Under the pieces are notes generated by a model, which was given only the letters and a program-made list of their open reading frames with translations, searched no databases and was not told the origin of the DNA. From contig NZ_AP024619.1 of NCBI RefSeq assembly GCF_019668485.1, forward strand, positions 380,501-444,500: 64,000 bases of DNA, read 5' to 3'. The position numbers were made by a program, and so were the translations under genes. Positions within the stretch are counted from its first letter, which is position 1; each line of letters starts with the position of its first letter. The DNA comes from Gelria sp. Kuro-4 (lineage in GTDB: Bacteria; Bacillota; DTU030; DUMP01). Shown piece by piece: positions 33,731-43,409 of this stretch.

Positions 33731-34219
33731 ATGCAACGCCGCTATCCCGTGCAGCCCCTGGTCGGAGTGGGTGCCCTCATCGTCCGGGAAGGAAACGTTC
33801 TTTTGGTGCGCCGGGGTAAAGAACCCGCCCGGGGCCTCTGGAGTTTCCCGGGCGGGACGGTGGAGGTGGGCGAAACGCTGCCGGCCGCCGTAAAGCGCGA
33901 GCTTGCCGAGGAGTGCGGCCTTACCATCGCGGTGGGGTCCCCGGTGGCCGTCCTGGACTCGCTCACCACCGACACCAGCGGCCGCATCGTTTACCACTAT
34001 GTACTGGTGGACTTTTGGGCGAAGGTCCTGAGCGGGGAACTCCGCCCTGCATCCGACGCCCGCGCCGCCCGCTGGGTACCCTTGACCGAGGTGGGTGCTC
34101 TCGCGCTCACCGATGGCCTGCTGCCTCTTCTGGAGCACCTGGGCCTTCTGGGCGGCGCCGTCCCCCGGCCGGCTGAAGTTTTTTACTGGACCCAACGGGC
34201 GGAACTCAAGGAGTTTTAA
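33731..34219 (+). CDS. Nudix hydrolase
   Basis: 162 residues with a complete Nudix box, GGTVEVGETLPAAVKRELAEECG (about residues 38-60), binding the metal that hydrolyses nucleoside diphosphates linked to another moiety. VGVGALIVREGNVLLVRRGKEPARGLWSFPGG precedes it, as in MutT/ADP-ribose-pyrophosphatase-like members. ATG 33731, seven bases after AGAAGG. Substrate cannot be told from motifs. Next gene is lgt, with a possible promoter (TATAAT at 34282-34287) between. Confidence 0.9.
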   Translation: MQRRYPVQPLVGVGALIVREGNVLLVRRGKEPARGLWSFPGGTVEVGETLPAAVKRELAEECGLTIAVGSPVAVLDSLTTDTSGRIVYHYVLVDFWAKVLSGELRPASDARAARWVPLTEVGALALTDGLLPLLEHLGLLGGAVPRPAEVFYWTQRAELKEF

Positions 34220-34330
34220 GGGCACAAATAACCAGGTTTGTTGCCTGGCAGCTTTCGGGGCGGGGCGCCCGCCGCCCCCGGTATAATAGGGGCGAAACCC
34301 CAGTTCAGCATGAAAGGCCAGGTGTTTTTC

Positions 34331-35083
34331 GTGACTCCCAATCCCATCGCCTTCAGCCTGGGTCCCCTCACCGTGCGCTGGTACGGCATCCTCATGGCCG
34401 TGGCCCTCCTGGTAGGGACGTGGCTCGCCCTTAAAGAGGCCCGCCGCCAGGGCCTGGATGAAGATGCCCTGCTTAATCTCATCATCTTGGCGGCACCAAT
34501 CGGCTGGATCGGCGCCCGCATCTACTACGTCATCTTCGAGTGGAGCTACTACCGGGCGCACTTGGCTGAGATCCCGCAGCTGTGGAAGGGAGGCCTGGCC
34601 ATCCACGGTGGGCTGATCGCCGCTGTGCTGGTGGGGCTCTGGTACACCCGCCGGCACCGCCTGGATTTCTGGCAAATTGCCGACATTGCAGCCCCGAGCC
34701 TGATCCTGGGCCAGGCCATCGGCCGCTGGGGCAACTTCTTCAACCAGGAGGCGTACGGTTATCCTACCCGCCTCCCCTGGGCCATGTACATCGCCGGCGA
34801 GTGGCGTCACCCCACCTTCCTCTACGAGTCGCTGTGGGACCTGGGGGTCTTTGCCCTGCTGCTCTGGGGAAGGCACCGGCAAGGCGTAAGGCGCGGCGAC
34901 GTGTTTTTGGCCTACCTCGTCCTTTACTCCCTGGGGCGCTTTTGGGTTGAGGGCCTGCGCACCGACAGCCTCATGCTGGGGCCGCTGCGTGCCGCCCAGG
35001 TGATGAGCCTGCTCCTCGCCGCCGGCGCCGGCTACCTCCTCTGGCGGCGCCACCGTGCAGCCCGGGAACAGTCAGGGCAGTAA
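34331..35083 (+). CDS. lgt: prolipoprotein diacylglyceryl transferase
   Basis: 250 residues, seven membrane helices; transfers diacylglycerol from phosphatidylglycerol to the lipobox cysteine of prolipoproteins. Seen: RWYGILMAVALLVG, the essential-histidine AIHGGLIAA (about residue 86), the Lgt signature GRWGNFFNQEAYG (about 130) with its arginine, and GRFWVEGLRTDSL near the end. GTG 34331 puts the family's usual NPIAFSLGP at the N-terminus and has AGGCCAGG upstream; ATG 34310 would add seven residues. Confidence 0.92.
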   Translation: MTPNPIAFSLGPLTVRWYGILMAVALLVGTWLALKEARRQGLDEDALLNLIILAAPIGWIGARIYYVIFEWSYYRAHLAEIPQLWKGGLAIHGGLIAAVLVGLWYTRRHRLDFWQIADIAAPSLILGQAIGRWGNFFNQEAYGYPTRLPWAMYIAGEWRHPTFLYESLWDLGVFALLLWGRHRQGVRRGDVFLAYLVLYSLGRFWVEGLRTDSLMLGPLRAAQVMSLLLAAGAGYLLWRRHRAAREQSGQ

Positions 35084-35172
35084 ACTTCCCCCCGGCCGGC
35101 AGGATTTCCTGCTTAGGCGGCGAAAGTTTCAGGTTATACCCTGCTCTAGACTTGGCGCTAGGAGGTAAAACA

Positions 35173-35457
35173 GTGGAGGAAAAGGACGGACGCGCCATTG
35201 TCACCGTCATCGGCGAGGACCGGGTGGGCATTATCGCCGGGGTGGCAGGCGTGCTGGCAGAGAACAACGTTAACATCCTTGACATCAGCCAGACGGTGCT
35301 GCAGGAGTTTTTCGCCATGATCATGGTGGTGGACCTGAAGGCCAGCCGCGTCGGTTTCAGCGAGCTCCAGGCCCGTCTCGCTGCGGCAGGCGAGAAGCTG
35401 GGGGTAAAAGTAGAGCTCCAGCACGCCGACGTTTTCCGCTACATGCACCGCATTTAG
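35173..35457 (+). CDS. ACT-domain protein, UPF0237 type
   Basis: 94 residues forming one ACT domain: [46 protein letters not shown]. This stand-alone type is usually encoded just before UPF0210, as here (11 bases). ACT domains bind amino acids; the ligand of this family is not established. GTG 35173 follows AGGAGG at seven bases. Confidence 0.9.
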   Translation: MEEKDGRAIVTVIGEDRVGIIAGVAGVLAENNVNILDISQTVLQEFFAMIMVVDLKASRVGFSELQARLAAAGEKLGVKVELQHADVFRYMHRI

Positions 35458-35468
35458 GAGGGCCTGCC

Positions 35469-36836
35469 ATGCCAACGCTTTTTTCTCCCAGCGAGATCCT
35501 GGAAACCATTCGCATGGTGCAGGCCGAAAACCTGGATATCCGCACGGTTACCCTGGGCATCAGCCTGCGCGACTGCGCGACGGGCGACCTTAAGGAAACC
35601 TGCCGGCGCATCTACGATAAAGTCACCCGCGCCGCCGCGCGCCTGGTGCCGGTGGCCGAAGAGGTGGAGGCGCGCTTTGGCATCCCCATCGTCAACAAGC
35701 GCATCGCCGTGACCCCCATCGCCCTGGTGGGTGAGCCTTCCGGGGCGACCGACTATGCGCCCTTGGCCGCGGCGCTGGATAAAGCGGCGGCGGAGGTCGG
35801 GGTAAACTTCATCGGTGGCTTCTCGGCCCTGGTACACAAGGGCTTCACCACCGGCGACCGGGCGCTTTTTGGTTCCCTGCCGCGCGCCTTGGCCAGCACC
35901 GAACGGGTCTGCGCCTCGGTGAACGTCGCCACCACCAAAGCCGGCCTTAACATGGACGCGGTGCGCGAGCTGGGGCAGATCATCAAGGAAACAGCCCAGC
36001 TCACCGCCGACCGCGGCGGCCTAGGCTGCGCCAAGCTGGTGGTGTTCTGCAACGCCCCGGAGGACAACCCCTTTATGGCCGGCGCCTTTCACGGCGTGGG
36101 CGAAGCCGAGTTCGCCCTCAACGTTGGCGTAAGCGGCCCCGGTGTGGTCTTGGCGGCGGTGCGCCAGCACCCCGAGGCCGATCTGGGGACCATCGCCGCC
36201 GTCATCAAGAACACGGCCTTCAAGGTGACGCGCATGGGCGAGCTGGTCGGCCGCGAGGTCTCCCAGCGCCTGGGGGTGCCTTTCGGTATCGTCGATCTCT
36301 CCCTCGCCCCCACCACCGCCCAGGGCGACAGCGTGGCCGAGATCCTGGAAGCCCTGGGGCTGGAACGCTGCGGCGCCTGCGGCACCACCGCCGCTCTGGC
36401 CCTCTTAAACGACGCCGTCAAAAAGGGCGGGGCCATGGCCTCATCCTACGTAGGCGGCTTAAGCGGCGCCTTTATCCCGGTTAGTGAGGACAGCGGCATG
36501 ATCCGGGCGGTAAAGGAGGGTGCCCTTACCCTGGCCAAGCTCGAGGCCATGACCGCCGTCTGCTCGGTGGGGCTCGATATGTTTGCCGTGCCGGGCGATA
36601 CCCCCGCCGAGGTCATCGCCGCTCTTATTGCCGACGAAGCGGCCATCGGGATGATCAACAAAAAGACCACGGCGGTGCGGGTGATCCCGGCGCCAGGCAA
36701 GAAGCCGGGCGACACGGTGGAGTTCGGCGGCCTCCTGGGCCGTGCCCCCGTCATGCCCGTGAACACCTTCAGCCCGGCCGCCTTCGTCACCCGCGGCGGC
36801 CGCATCCCGGCACCGCTTATGGCGCTGGGGAACTAG
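35469..36836 (+). CDS. PFL/UPF0210 family protein
   Basis: 455 residues, the usual length of the DUF711/UPF0210 family, whose structures resemble the pyruvate-formate-lyase barrel although no glycyl-radical activity is established. Conserved-looking stretches: [128 protein letters not shown] stands before ATG 35469. Pairing with the ACT protein suggests amino-acid-regulated metabolism (inference). Confidence 0.9.
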   Translation: MPTLFSPSEILETIRMVQAENLDIRTVTLGISLRDCATGDLKETCRRIYDKVTRAAARLVPVAEEVEARFGIPIVNKRIAVTPIALVGEPSGATDYAPLAAALDKAAAEVGVNFIGGFSALVHKGFTTGDRALFGSLPRALASTERVCASVNVATTKAGLNMDAVRELGQIIKETAQLTADRGGLGCAKLVVFCNAPEDNPFMAGAFHGVGEAEFALNVGVSGPGVVLAAVRQHPEADLGTIAAVIKNTAFKVTRMGELVGREVSQRLGVPFGIVDLSLAPTTAQGDSVAEILEALGLERCGACGTTAALALLNDAVKKGGAMASSYVGGLSGAFIPVSEDSGMIRAVKEGALTLAKLEAMTAVCSVGLDMFAVPGDTPAEVIAALIADEAAIGMINKKTTAVRVIPAPGKKPGDTVEFGGLLGRAPVMPVNTFSPAAFVTRGGRIPAPLMALGN

Positions 36837-37052
36837 GGCCTACCGGTGCGGGCGTAGGAAGAACATCCCTGGAAGCATTTCCCACAGGGAGCTTCCCCGG
36901 AGGGACGACCGTAGCGGGGAAATTCCGAGCGGAACGGCTTTAAAGCGAGCGGGTAAGGATCTACAGCGAGGCCAAAACTCAGAGGCGGGGCCAAGCACAG
37001 GACGTGCAAGGCGGCGGTTGAGGGCTGGATGCCCGAGTCAACTGGGACCAAC

Positions 37053-37074
37053 AAAAAAGGCCCGGCCGGGCCTT
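37053..37074 (-). terminator. terminator of the ykuK-like gene
   Basis: AAGGCCCGG / CCGGGCCTT followed on the minus strand by TTTTTTG. The 216 bases between it and the UPF0210 gene hold nothing I can name. Confidence 0.85.
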
Positions 37075-37076
37075 GT

Positions 37077-37559
37077 CTATTTGGTGTATTTGTCCGCCAC
37101 CTTGGAGGCGCCGTATGAGTCGGGCTTGATGCGGGCCTCGAAGCCGCTCCCGGTCACCATACCCACGATCTCGCGGATCAGCTCCCGCGTCTCCCCCACC
37201 TTGCCTACGTCCAGGTGGATCTCGATGTTGAGGTCTCCGTGGCCGCTGTCGGCAAGGAGCGCGGTGAGCCGGCTGGCCACGTCCAGGCTGAGGGAAGCCT
37301 CATAGAAGATGCGCTGGCGCAGGGAGAAAAACTTGTTCTGGTAGCGCTTGCTGTAGTAGTAGCGCGCCCCTTTACCCTCGCGGTGGACGATGATGGCGCT
37401 CACAAAGCAGACATGATCCTCCCGCGGCTGCGAGTCGCTGCCGATGATGAGGCGGTAGTTCATATCCGGCTCGGCGGAAACATATTCTAAGATGTCGGCG
37501 AAAACCTGTCGCAAGGACATGGGCCCCCTGGTGGGGCTCATGAACTCTTTGCGCACCAC
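37077..37559 (-). CDS. ykuK: YkuK family RNase H-like protein
   Basis: 160 residues with the DUF458/YkuK features: SPTRGPMSLRQVFADILEYV at the N-terminus, then LIIGSDSQ (about 38) with the first acidic residue of an RNase H-like fold, YYYSKRYQNKFFSLRQRIFYEASLSL and IEIHLDVGKVGETRELIREIVGMV. GTG 37559 is eight bases behind AGAAGG; GTG 37568 overlaps it. Function unknown in the family; expressed alone, with its own terminator. Confidence 0.85.
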   Translation of the reverse strand: MVRKEFMSPTRGPMSLRQVFADILEYVSAEPDMNYRLIIGSDSQPREDHVCFVSAIIVHREGKGARYYYSKRYQNKFFSLRQRIFYEASLSLDVASRLTALLADSGHGDLNIEIHLDVGKVGETRELIREIVGMVTGSGFEARIKPDSYGASKVADKYTK

Positions 37560-37658
37560 AGCGCGCACCTTCTTCCCCTAGACATCCTAATTCAGGAGCG
37601 TAAAGCGTCGGCTCCCCGGCCCTTCCCCGGCGGCGCGGCCGGCCGCGCGGCGCCTTTG

Positions 37659-38516
37659 CTAGCCTCTCGCCAAAAGGGCGCGGGTGAGGGCCGCGAACTC
37701 CCCCAGGCTCAGGGTTTCCCCGCGGCGCGCCGGGTCGATGCCGGCTGTCGCCAGGGCCGCGCTGAGCCCTTCTTTGCCGATGGCGGGCGCCAGCCCCGCC
37801 GCCAGGGCGTTGAGCACTGTCTTGCGCCGCTGCCCGAATGCCGCCCGCACCACCCGAAAGAAAAAGGCAGGATCGCCGGCTTCCACCGGCGGCGCCGGGC
37901 GCAGGCGCAGCCGAACCGCCGCCGAGGAAACCTCCGGCGGAGGAAAGAAAGCGCCCGGCGGCACTCTAAGCACCAGTTCCGGCGCGCTGTAGAACTGCAC
38001 CAACACGCTCAGGCTGCCATACGCCCGGGTCCCAGGAGCGGCCAGCAAGCGGTCCGCCACCTCTTCCTGGACCAGGAGCACCGCCAGGGCCGGTGGCGTC
38101 CGGCTGGTCAGAAGCTTCACCAGAATAGGGCTGGTTATATAGTAAGGCAAATTGGCGGCCACCTTACGCGCCCCGCCGGCGGCCGGGGGAGCCAGCGCCC
38201 AGAGGGCATCCAGGTCCGCGGCGAGAAAGTCGCCCCACACCAGGTGGACGTTCTCGCAGGCCGCCAGGGTTTCGGCCAGCAGGGGCGCCAGCTCGCGGTC
38301 CCGCTCCACCGCTATCACCGTGCCGGCCCGCCGGGCAAGCTCCAGCGTAAGGTTGCCGGTACCCGGGCCGATCTCGAGCACGGTGTCCGCGGCGCTAAGT
38401 TCCGCGGACTCGGCCAGCCGGGCGAGAATCCCGGCGTCGAGGAGGAAATTCTGCCCCAGGTGCCGCTTGGCCCGGAAGCGGTGCCGCTTAAGAAGGGCGC
38501 GTGTGCTAGAAACGAT
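37659..38516 (-). CDS. rsmA: 16S rRNA dimethyladenosine transferase (start at ATC?)
   Basis: About 285 residues; dimethylates the two adenines of the 16S 3' hairpin. Motifs: KRHLGQNFLLD, VLEIGPGTGNLTLEL (SAM binding), NLPYYITSPIL (catalytic), PPGAFFPPPEVSSAAVRL. The homologous protein must begin well before GTG 38381, because LGQNFLLD is in frame upstream; yet no ATG, GTG or TTG in frame exists between the promoter and that region. ATC 38516, eight bases after AGGGGG, or GTA 38525 are the only sensible starts. Located beside yabE, as in Bacillus and Clostridia; rnmV is missing between them. Confidence 0.88.
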   Translation of the reverse strand: MVSSTRALLKRHRFRAKRHLGQNFLLDAGILARLAESAELSAADTVLEIGPGTGNLTLELARRAGTVIAVERDRELAPLLAETLAACENVHLVWGDFLAADLDALWALAPPAAGGARKVAANLPYYITSPILVKLLTSRTPPALAVLLVQEEVADRLLAAPGTRAYGSLSVLVQFYSAPELVLRVPPGAFFPPPEVSSAAVRLRLRPAPPVEAGDPAFFFRVVRAAFGQRRKTVLNALAAGLAPAIGKEGLSAALATAGIDPARRGETLSLGEFAALTRALLARG

Positions 38517-38548
38517 GGCTCTTACCCCCTGCTCCCAACCTCTTTTTA

Positions 38549-38577
38549 GTATAACCTTTGCCGAGCGCCGAAATCAA
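38549..38577 (-). promoter_or_regulatory. promoter of rsmA
   Basis: Minus strand TTGATT (38572-38577), 17-base spacer, TATACT (38549-38554). A start site near 38542 leaves only about 25 bases of leader before the ATC codon. Confidence 0.7.
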
Positions 38578-38598
38578 GCCGGCCCCCGTTAAGCGTGA

Positions 38599-38624
38599 AA
38601 AAGAGGGCAGTTGCTGCCCTCTTT
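38599..38624 (-). terminator. terminator of yabE
   Basis: AAAGAGGGCAG / CTGCCCTCTTT with a 3-base loop and a T-run on the minus strand; the hairpin overlaps the stop codon. Confidence 0.85.
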
Positions 38625-39621
38625 ACTCTTGCTTCAGTACGTACACCTTCACCCGCCGGCGGCCGAAATTTACGGCCTCGCGGTGGGAGTCCATAAAAAG
38701 ATCGATACGCTGGCCCTTGATGGCGCTGCCCGTATCGCCGGCCAGGGCCGGACCATAGCCCTCCACATAAAGCTGGGTGCCGAGCGGGATGACGCGCGGG
38801 TCCACCGCCACTATCCCCCGCCGGGCCGGCAGGCCCAGGGCGGTAAAGTTACCGCCGCGATCGCTAGGGCAGTATGCGGTCGCCACCAGGTCGAGCGCCC
38901 GTATGTAGCGATAGTCACGGCCGCCCCGGCTGATGGTGCCCAGGGTGCCGACGGCCACCACTTCCGTTACCGGTGGGCGCAGCAGGCGTTCGGCTACCAC
39001 TTCTTCCCACTTGAGCTGACCATCTTCAAAGATGGCGCGCACCTGCCGCTCCAGGAGGCCGCTCTGGCCCGCCTGGAGAACCCGCGTTTGCCCGCGTGGC
39101 AGGTTGTCGTCTTCCCGGCGCTGCACGCTGTACGGTACGGCCACATAACGAGGCTGGAGCTTCTCCTCCACCTTAACGACGGTAATGGTTTGGCCGGCCT
39201 GGACGGGCGCTTGCCGTCCGGGCGTCACCTTATCCAAGGGGCCGAGGGCAATGCCCAGGGCCGCCAGGGCTTCGCCCACCGTCTCCTGGGCAGTGCGCGC
39301 TGCCCGGCTGCTTCCGCCCGCACACACCGTGATGGGCACCGCCCGGCGCACGGTGATGGTCATCCCACGCTTGAGCTCCGTCTCCAGCGCGGGCAGGGTC
39401 AAATCTCCCTCGCCCAGCTTTACCTTTTCTTGTTCCAAAAGTCCGGCTACGCTGTCCTTTAGGGTATCCACTACCCGGGATTCCCCGTCGACAACCAGGG
39501 TGACCTCTTTGTGCGCATCCGCGTACCCAACCACAAAGAGGGAAAGGAGCGCGGCCACCGCCAGGCCTGCCGCAGCCCAGCTTCTTACTTTCCCTGGCCG
39601 CAGGGCGGGCATCTCCGGCAT
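38623..39621 (-). CDS. yabE: G5/3D-domain cell-wall protein, YabE-like
   Basis: 332 residues. An N-terminal hydrophobic signal/anchor (about 14-36) is followed by two DUF348 repeats (about 38-145), a G5 domain (about 150-225: EEKLQPRYVAVPYSVQRREDDNLPRGQTRVLQAGQSGLLERQVR) and a C-terminal 3D domain (DLVATAYCPSDRGG ... RGIVAVDPRVIPLGTQLYVEGYG ... GDTGSAIKGQRIDLFMDSH) with the three catalytic aspartates of a lytic transglycosylase-like fold. Exported peptidoglycan hydrolase related to resuscitation-promoting factors. ATG 39621 with GGAAGGGGG nine bases upstream. In the usual order it sits between tatD and rsmA; here 12 kb separates it from tatD. Confidence 0.9.
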   Translation of the reverse strand: MPEMPALRPGKVRSWAAAGLAVAALLSLFVVGYADAHKEVTLVVDGESRVVDTLKDSVAGLLEQEKVKLGEGDLTLPALETELKRGMTITVRRAVPITVCAGGSSRAARTAQETVGEALAALGIALGPLDKVTPGRQAPVQAGQTITVVKVEEKLQPRYVAVPYSVQRREDDNLPRGQTRVLQAGQSGLLERQVRAIFEDGQLKWEEVVAERLLRPPVTEVVAVGTLGTISRGGRDYRYIRALDLVATAYCPSDRGGNFTALGLPARRGIVAVDPRVIPLGTQLYVEGYGPALAGDTGSAIKGQRIDLFMDSHREAVNFGRRRVKVYVLKQE

Positions 39622-39678
39622 ACCTGGAACCCCCTTCCTTTAACCGACATCTTTTCTAATCTCTATTGTATGTCACCT

Positions 39679-39707
39679 ATTGTACCGAATTTCTTCCTAA
39701 AAGTCAA
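39679..39707 (-). promoter_or_regulatory. promoter of yabE
   Basis: Minus strand TTGACT, 17-base spacer, TACAAT, about 58 bases before the ATG. Confidence 0.8.
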
Positions 39708-39781
39708 TTAAACAGGGGCTGGGTGTCAACCCTTTCGCAGGTTGGCCGACGGCAGCATGCCGGACTTCCGAATCATTGCTG

Positions 39782-40082
39782 CCTCCAAGCAGTGCCGCCT
39801 TAAGGGCCGCAAGGGATTCTTTCTTGAGGTTCAAGCCCTGTCAAAAAGCAAAACCCGTAAGCTCGGCCTATAGTTCTGGACGACATTAAGGTCAAGGCAA
39901 ACGCATCCAAGCATAAAGCCGCGAACTATGAAGGAATGAAAAGAAAGGCAGACGAACTAAAGAAAAAGATCGAGGATCTTATCGGCGTAGCGGAACAGGC
40001 CAACTACGCGGAAGAGAGACCCCGCGCGGACCCATTCCCCGAGATGTCTGTGGCCACCGCACGCCTTCCAGCGGCTCGATAG
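39782..40082 (+). pseudogene. transposase relic (IS1182-like)
   Basis: From 39876 the plus strand reads LDDIKVKANASKHKAANYEG then MKRKADELKKKIEDLIGVAEQ up to TAG at 40080, which matches the DGTKIKANASKHKAMSY segment and following coiled region typical of IS1182-family transposases. The upstream part (EVQALSKSKTRKLGL) joins it only through a frameshift at about 39870. Both ends of the transposase gene are missing. It marks the left border of the lower-GC insertion. Confidence 0.72.
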
Positions 40083-40150
40083 TGTGCGGCCCCGAGAGTC
40101 GCTCCTATGTGAGGCTCTAAAAATGCAAAACCTTTTCGGAGGCGATGTCC

Positions 40151-42187
40151 ATGCGTATCAAGGTAGCTGTCATGGGATACAAGACACTGGCGGATCTGTT
40201 CAAGAACATGACTCTGCCTCCCGACCTGGTAGGCAAAATATCCATGCAAGTTTACGATGTTCTTTTCGAAAAGGCCCTGGAAATAGCAACCAGGCTCGAG
40301 CAAGAGGAGGCCGTCGACGTCTTCGTAAGCGGCAGTGCCAATGCCAGCTTTATCAAACCGCACCTGCAGACCCCCGTGGTCAGCATCAACGTCAGTGCAT
40401 TCGATCTCATGTCGGCCATCAAGACGGCTTCTTCATACGGGGGTACGGTAGCGGTGGTAAGCTTTCGCGAACCTATAGAAGGTCTTTCCGAGGTTCTTGA
40501 TGTGTTGAAGCCCGAGGTTATACCCGTGATATACGATACCTACCAAGATTTGTGGGACAAGATAAGATCTCTCAAAGAAAAGAACTGTAGAGCAGTGGTA
40601 GGAGCCAGTCTGGTCTGTGAAACAGCCCGCTATCACGGACTCGAGAGCGTCCTTGTGTACTCGAATGAAAGCCTGCGCTTTGCCATCAGGCACGCATTTG
40701 AAGTCGCTCAGTCCAGAAGAAGGGAAAGTGAAAGGACCGAAAGGCTGCGGACCATAATCAACTTTGCCTACGGCGGGATTATGGTCACGGACGCCGAAGG
40801 CAGAATTATCCTGTTCAATCCGGCCGCCGAACGTATCATGGGTATCTCGGCCAAAAAGGTAGTGGGCAAGAAAGCCACTGAGGTAATAGAGAATTCCAGG
40901 ATTGACGAAGTTCTCAAGTCAGGTCAAGCTGAGCTGAATCAAGTGCAGGATGTTGGCGACGTGAAAATAGTGACTAACAGAGTGCCCATCACCAACGGCC
41001 AGGAGATTGTGGGTGTCGTAGCTACCTTCCAGGACGTAGGGTCCATCCAGACGGCTACCGAAGCAATCCGGCGGTCCCAGTACAAGAAGGGATTCGAAGC
41101 AAAAGCCACCTTTAAGGACATAGTTCACAAAAGTTCAAAGCTACATTCTGTCATACATCGGGCCGTCCGGTTTGCCTACTCGGATCTGTCCGTACTCATA
41201 ACAGGTGAGAGTGGTGTGGGGAAGGAGTTGTTTGCCCAGAGCATCCACAACGAAAGCCCCCGCAGGTTCGGCCCCTTTGTTGCTGTGAATTGCGCCGCCT
41301 TGTCTGAGAACCTCCTCGAGAGCGAGCTGTTTGGGTATGAAGAAGGGTCTTTTACCGGTGCTAGGAGAGGCGGCAAAGAGGGGCTCTTTGAGCTTGCCCA
41401 CCGTGGCACCATTTTCCTGGATGAAATCGGAGATATCTCTCCGGGGCTGCAGGCCCGGCTTCTCAGGGTCCTTCAAGAAAAAGAGATACTCCGGGTGGGT
41501 GGAACTCGTGTCATCCCTGTGGACGTCAGGGTGATTTCCTCGACCAACAAGAACCTATGGCAGATGGTACGGGAGGGCCGCTTCCGGGACGACCTCTATT
41601 ACAGACTCAGCGTGCTCACGCTGAATATTCCTCCGTTGAGAAAGAGGATTGAGGACATTCCTGCTCTTGTAGGATCGTTTTTGTCAAAGCGTCCGGAGGC
41701 AAACCCGCGGCTTCTCGAGGAAACGCGGCTTCGCGCTATTTGTAAGGTTCTGTGCAAGTATGACTGGCCTGGAAATGTGAGGGAACTGGAAAATATTATC
41801 GATCGGCTCTTAGTTGTCCTTGACGGACAAGCCCCTTCCCCTGTAGAACTTGAAACCTGCGTGGGGGATCTCCTTGTTACGTCGTGGGCGGAACGGAGTG
41901 CCGACAACTGCTACTCCTTGCAGCCTGCTGTTAGTATCGGTACGGCAGAGAAACACAAAGACACAGGCTCTACCCTTTTAAGTTTTTTCCCGAGTTTTTC
42001 CCGAACCGGTCCTGTTGCAGACAAACTTCTGGCCCGGGAACTGGAGAAATTCAAACTCGAAAAACTAGTGGAAGCTGTGAACAAGGCGGGGGGCAACAAA
42101 GCTCAAGCCGCCCGCCTGCTCGGCATAAGCCGCACCACGCTGTGGAGACATCTGAAAGATTTAGAGCGCATCAGTCCTAGCCGGTGA
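40151..42187 (+). CDS. sigma-54 dependent activator with PrpR-type sensor
   Basis: 678 residues: an N-terminal PrpR_N domain (about 1-190, in PrpR the 2-methylcitrate sensor), a PAS domain (about 200-310, [23 protein letters not shown]), an AAA+ domain with Walker [16 protein letters not shown] (about 348), the sigma-54 contact loop [11 protein letters not shown] and Walker [11 protein letters not shown], and a Fis-type HTH at the end ([22 protein letters not shown]). ATG 40151 stands eight bases after GGAGG; ATG 40145 is too close. It precedes the lyase/hydratase/symporter genes, which have a sigma-54 promoter, so it most likely activates them in response to a carboxylate. Confidence 0.92.
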   Translation: MRIKVAVMGYKTLADLFKNMTLPPDLVGKISMQVYDVLFEKALEIATRLEQEEAVDVFVSGSANASFIKPHLQTPVVSINVSAFDLMSAIKTASSYGGTVAVVSFREPIEGLSEVLDVLKPEVIPVIYDTYQDLWDKIRSLKEKNCRAVVGASLVCETARYHGLESVLVYSNESLRFAIRHAFEVAQSRRRESERTERLRTIINFAYGGIMVTDAEGRIILFNPAAERIMGISAKKVVGKKATEVIENSRIDEVLKSGQAELNQVQDVGDVKIVTNRVPITNGQEIVGVVATFQDVGSIQTATEAIRRSQYKKGFEAKATFKDIVHKSSKLHSVIHRAVRFAYSDLSVLITGESGVGKELFAQSIHNESPRRFGPFVAVNCAALSENLLESELFGYEEGSFTGARRGGKEGLFELAHRGTIFLDEIGDISPGLQARLLRVLQEKEILRVGGTRVIPVDVRVISSTNKNLWQMVREGRFRDDLYYRLSVLTLNIPPLRKRIEDIPALVGSFLSKRPEANPRLLEETRLRAICKVLCKYDWPGNVRELENIIDRLLVVLDGQAPSPVELETCVGDLLVTSWAERSADNCYSLQPAVSIGTAEKHKDTGSTLLSFFPSFSRTGPVADKLLARELEKFKLEKLVEAVNKAGGNKAQAARLLGISRTTLWRHLKDLERISPSR

Positions 42188-42287
42188 AATAGTCGCGGTG
42201 CCGGCGTTCCCCATGTCTTTGAGTGTTGGGTGTGAACTGTAACGTAGCCGAAACATCATATGTTCCATGATTGAAACGCACTGTGTA

Positions 42288-42301
42288 CGTGTTGCAACAC
42301 G
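42288..42301. promoter_or_regulatory. candidate activator binding site
   Basis: CGTGTTGCAACACG, a perfect 14-base palindrome about 40 bases upstream of the sigma-54 promoter. Suited as upstream activating sequence for the PrpR-type regulator. A second palindrome, CGAACATGTTCG, lies downstream at 42370-42381. Confidence 0.55.
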
Positions 42302-42339
42302 ATACCAGTGCTTTTCATGCAATATGCGTCGTCAGACGT

Positions 42340-42355
42340 TGGCACGGTTCTTGCT
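42340..42355 (+). promoter_or_regulatory. sigma-54 promoter
   Basis: TGGCAC-N5-TTGCT, matching the consensus TGGCAC-N5-TTGCA/T, with GG and GC 12 bases apart. It lies about 130 bases upstream of the lyase gene in a 299-base intergenic space after the activator gene. Confidence 0.88.
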
Positions 42356-42486
42356 CTTTATGAAAGTCGCGAACATGTTCGGTACTGCTGAGGCTTCAGT
42401 ATGTATTATTTCGAAAGCTCTGCCGTAGCTGGCTACGTTCATCTTCCAGAAGACGGCAGATGACTGGCAAGGAGGTAATTATTGCA

Positions 42487-43353
42487 ATGAAAAAGACGAC
42501 GCAGCTCAGAAAATTTCTTTCTAGCGGGAAAATCGTTGTGGCACCCGGAGCTTTCAACGCGCTTTCGGCAAGGATAATCGAACAGGCTGGTTTCCCGGCG
42601 GTTTACATGACCGGGTACGGCGCCTCTGCAGACCTCTTAGGCGCTCCCGACTACGGGCTCTTGACTTTGACCGAGATGGCCAATCACGCAGCGAGGATGG
42701 CCCAGGCGGTGAACGTTCCCCTCATAGCCGACGGCGATACGGGTTACGGTAATGCAATTAACGTCAGGCGCACTATTCAGGAATACGAAAGGGCTGGTGT
42801 CGCGGCCATCCACCTCGAAGACCAGGTAATGCCTAAGCGCTGCGGGCACATGGAAGGAAAGCAGGTGATTGACGCCAAGGACTGGGCCAAGAAGATCGAG
42901 GCCGCAGTCGACGCCAGGACCGATGGTGACTTCGTGATTATCGCCAGGACCGACGCTAGAGCGGTGTACGGTCTGGACGAGGCTCTTTCGAGAGCAAAGA
43001 TGGCGGTCGCAGCCGGAGCTGACGTAATATTTGTGGAGGCCCCCCAAAGCGTCGATGAACTAAAGAAAGTCGCCGACACCATTGACGTCCCGGTTATGGC
43101 CAACATGATCGAACACGGGAAGACACCTCTGTTGTCGGTGGATGAGCTTCAGGAACTCGGCTACAGCCTGGTTATTTACCCTCTGGCGACTCTTTACATG
43201 GCAACACAGGCGATGTGCGAGGCCGTGAAGGAACTCAAAGACACAGGTACTACGGCCGGCCTTGTTGACAGAATGCTTGCTTTTCACGAGTTCAATGACC
43301 TGGTCGGGCTTAAGGATTTCCAGGCCCTCGAGCGGCAATACCAGGTCAAATAA
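42487..43353 (+). CDS. isocitrate lyase/PEP mutase family lyase, possibly 2,3-dimethylmalate or methylisocitrate lyase
   Basis: 288 residues, a TIM-barrel carbon-carbon lyase. Seen: VAPGAFNALSARIIEQAGFPAVYMTGYG, LIADGDTGYGN (metal site), IHLEDQVMPKRCGHMEG with the catalytic-loop KRCGH, IIARTDAR, and VMANMIEHGKTPLLS. Members cleave 2-methylisocitrate, 2,3-dimethylmalate, oxaloacetate or related acids. No methylcitrate synthase or dehydratase is near; the partner genes are aconitase-like, which favours dimethylmalate or citramalate cleavage to pyruvate plus propionate or acetate (inference). ATG 42487, 11 bases after AGGAGG. First gene behind the sigma-54 promoter. Confidence 0.87.
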   Translation: MKKTTQLRKFLSSGKIVVAPGAFNALSARIIEQAGFPAVYMTGYGASADLLGAPDYGLLTLTEMANHAARMAQAVNVPLIADGDTGYGNAINVRRTIQEYERAGVAAIHLEDQVMPKRCGHMEGKQVIDAKDWAKKIEAAVDARTDGDFVIIARTDARAVYGLDEALSRAKMAVAAGADVIFVEAPQSVDELKKVADTIDVPVMANMIEHGKTPLLSVDELQELGYSLVIYPLATLYMATQAMCEAVKELKDTGTTAGLVDRMLAFHEFNDLVGLKDFQALERQYQVK

Positions 43354-43409
43354 ACTGTGGCCGGCCATTTCTCGGCCGGGTAACGAAATTCCGGGGGGTG
43401 AGGTCCCAA

